From assembly GCA_903772945.1 (NCBI GenBank), contig CAICTM010000012.1:1-64000 (forward strand): 64,000 nucleotides of DNA, written 5' to 3'. Of the stretch, positions 63,904-64,000 are shown piece by piece. This DNA is from Seminavis robusta (taxonomy: Eukaryota > Bacillariophyta > Bacillariophyceae > Naviculales > Naviculaceae). Position 1 is the first letter of the stretch. Every line of letters starts with the position of its first letter. Below the pieces are notes generated by a model that searched no databases, was not told where the DNA came from, and was given only the letters and a program-made list of their open reading frames with translations. Both the position numbers and the translations under genes were made by a program.

Positions 63904-63978
63904 TAGCGGTAGATACCGTTGTGGGCTGTTGTTGCCATTGTTAGCGGTAGATACCGTTGTGGGCTGTTGTTGCCATCG
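63904..63978. repeat. 38-base tandem repeat at the window edge
   Basis: TAGCGGTAGATACCGTTGTG begins at 63904 and at 63942 with the following bases also repeated; it may continue past the window. Confidence 0.85.
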
Positions 63979-64000
63979 ATGCTGGCTGGTTGTAGCCATT

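Noticed and set aside
1-64000. CRISPR array or bacterial operon
   Set aside because: No short regularly spaced repeats with unique spacers; introns and gene families show eukaryotic nuclear DNA.

Overview
This window looks like nuclear DNA from a raphid pennate diatom. The evidence is indirect but consistent: short GT-AG introns of about 70-255 bases in otherwise compact genes; diatom-type families (a DUF6824 protein, diatom-restricted repeat and disordered proteins, a degenerate SGNH-like membrane protein); and intergenic DNA full of the palindromes TACCGGTA and GCTAGC. Seminavis-like species are the best guess, but the species cannot be fixed from sequence alone.

Layout. 1-3298 is a tandem satellite of roughly 180-base units with a higher-order pattern. 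It abuts the left end of a broken Ty3/gypsy-like LTR element at 3299-9990. From about 10.1 to 24 kb is a gene-rich block: a NUDIX/IF-2B fusion, an SGNH-like membrane protein, two members of a diatom family (14210 and 21388), a LURP-one/tubby-like protein, a protein with five YPGW-type repeats, and the mitochondrial import protein TIM21 in three exons. 24.4-32.3 kb holds a cysteine-repeat membrane protein, a four-helix membrane protein, a decayed C2-domain fragment and a DOMON/cytochrome b561 protein. 32.6-41.5 kb holds a secreted Thr/Ala-rich protein, a cytochrome P450, a five-exon Twinkle-type mitochondrial primase-helicase, a winged-helix-like protein sharing a 325-base divergent promoter with Twinkle, and an LRR protein. 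After a minisatellite and a possible 50-residue spliced microprotein comes the DUF6824 gene (44372-46543).

46.5-51.3 kb is gene-poor and rich in microsatellites. Next, two Ser/Arg-rich paralogues (51347 and 58150) flank a four-exon hybrid histidine kinase on the other strand, followed by a 426-base MITE with TTA target duplications. The right end (59.2-64 kb) is repeat territory: perfect hairpins, 62-, 54- and 38-base tandem repeats, a decayed tyrosine-recombinase transposon and a duplicated module.

The genes are eukaryotic single units, not an operon. The clearest functional links are mitochondrial (TIM21, Twinkle). No wholly new multi-gene system could be demonstrated. The most unusual items are the NUDIX/IF-2B fusion, the YPGW repeat protein, the GREALV paralogue pair and the higher-order satellite. 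Exon limits were worked out by hand from splice signals, phase and protein continuity.
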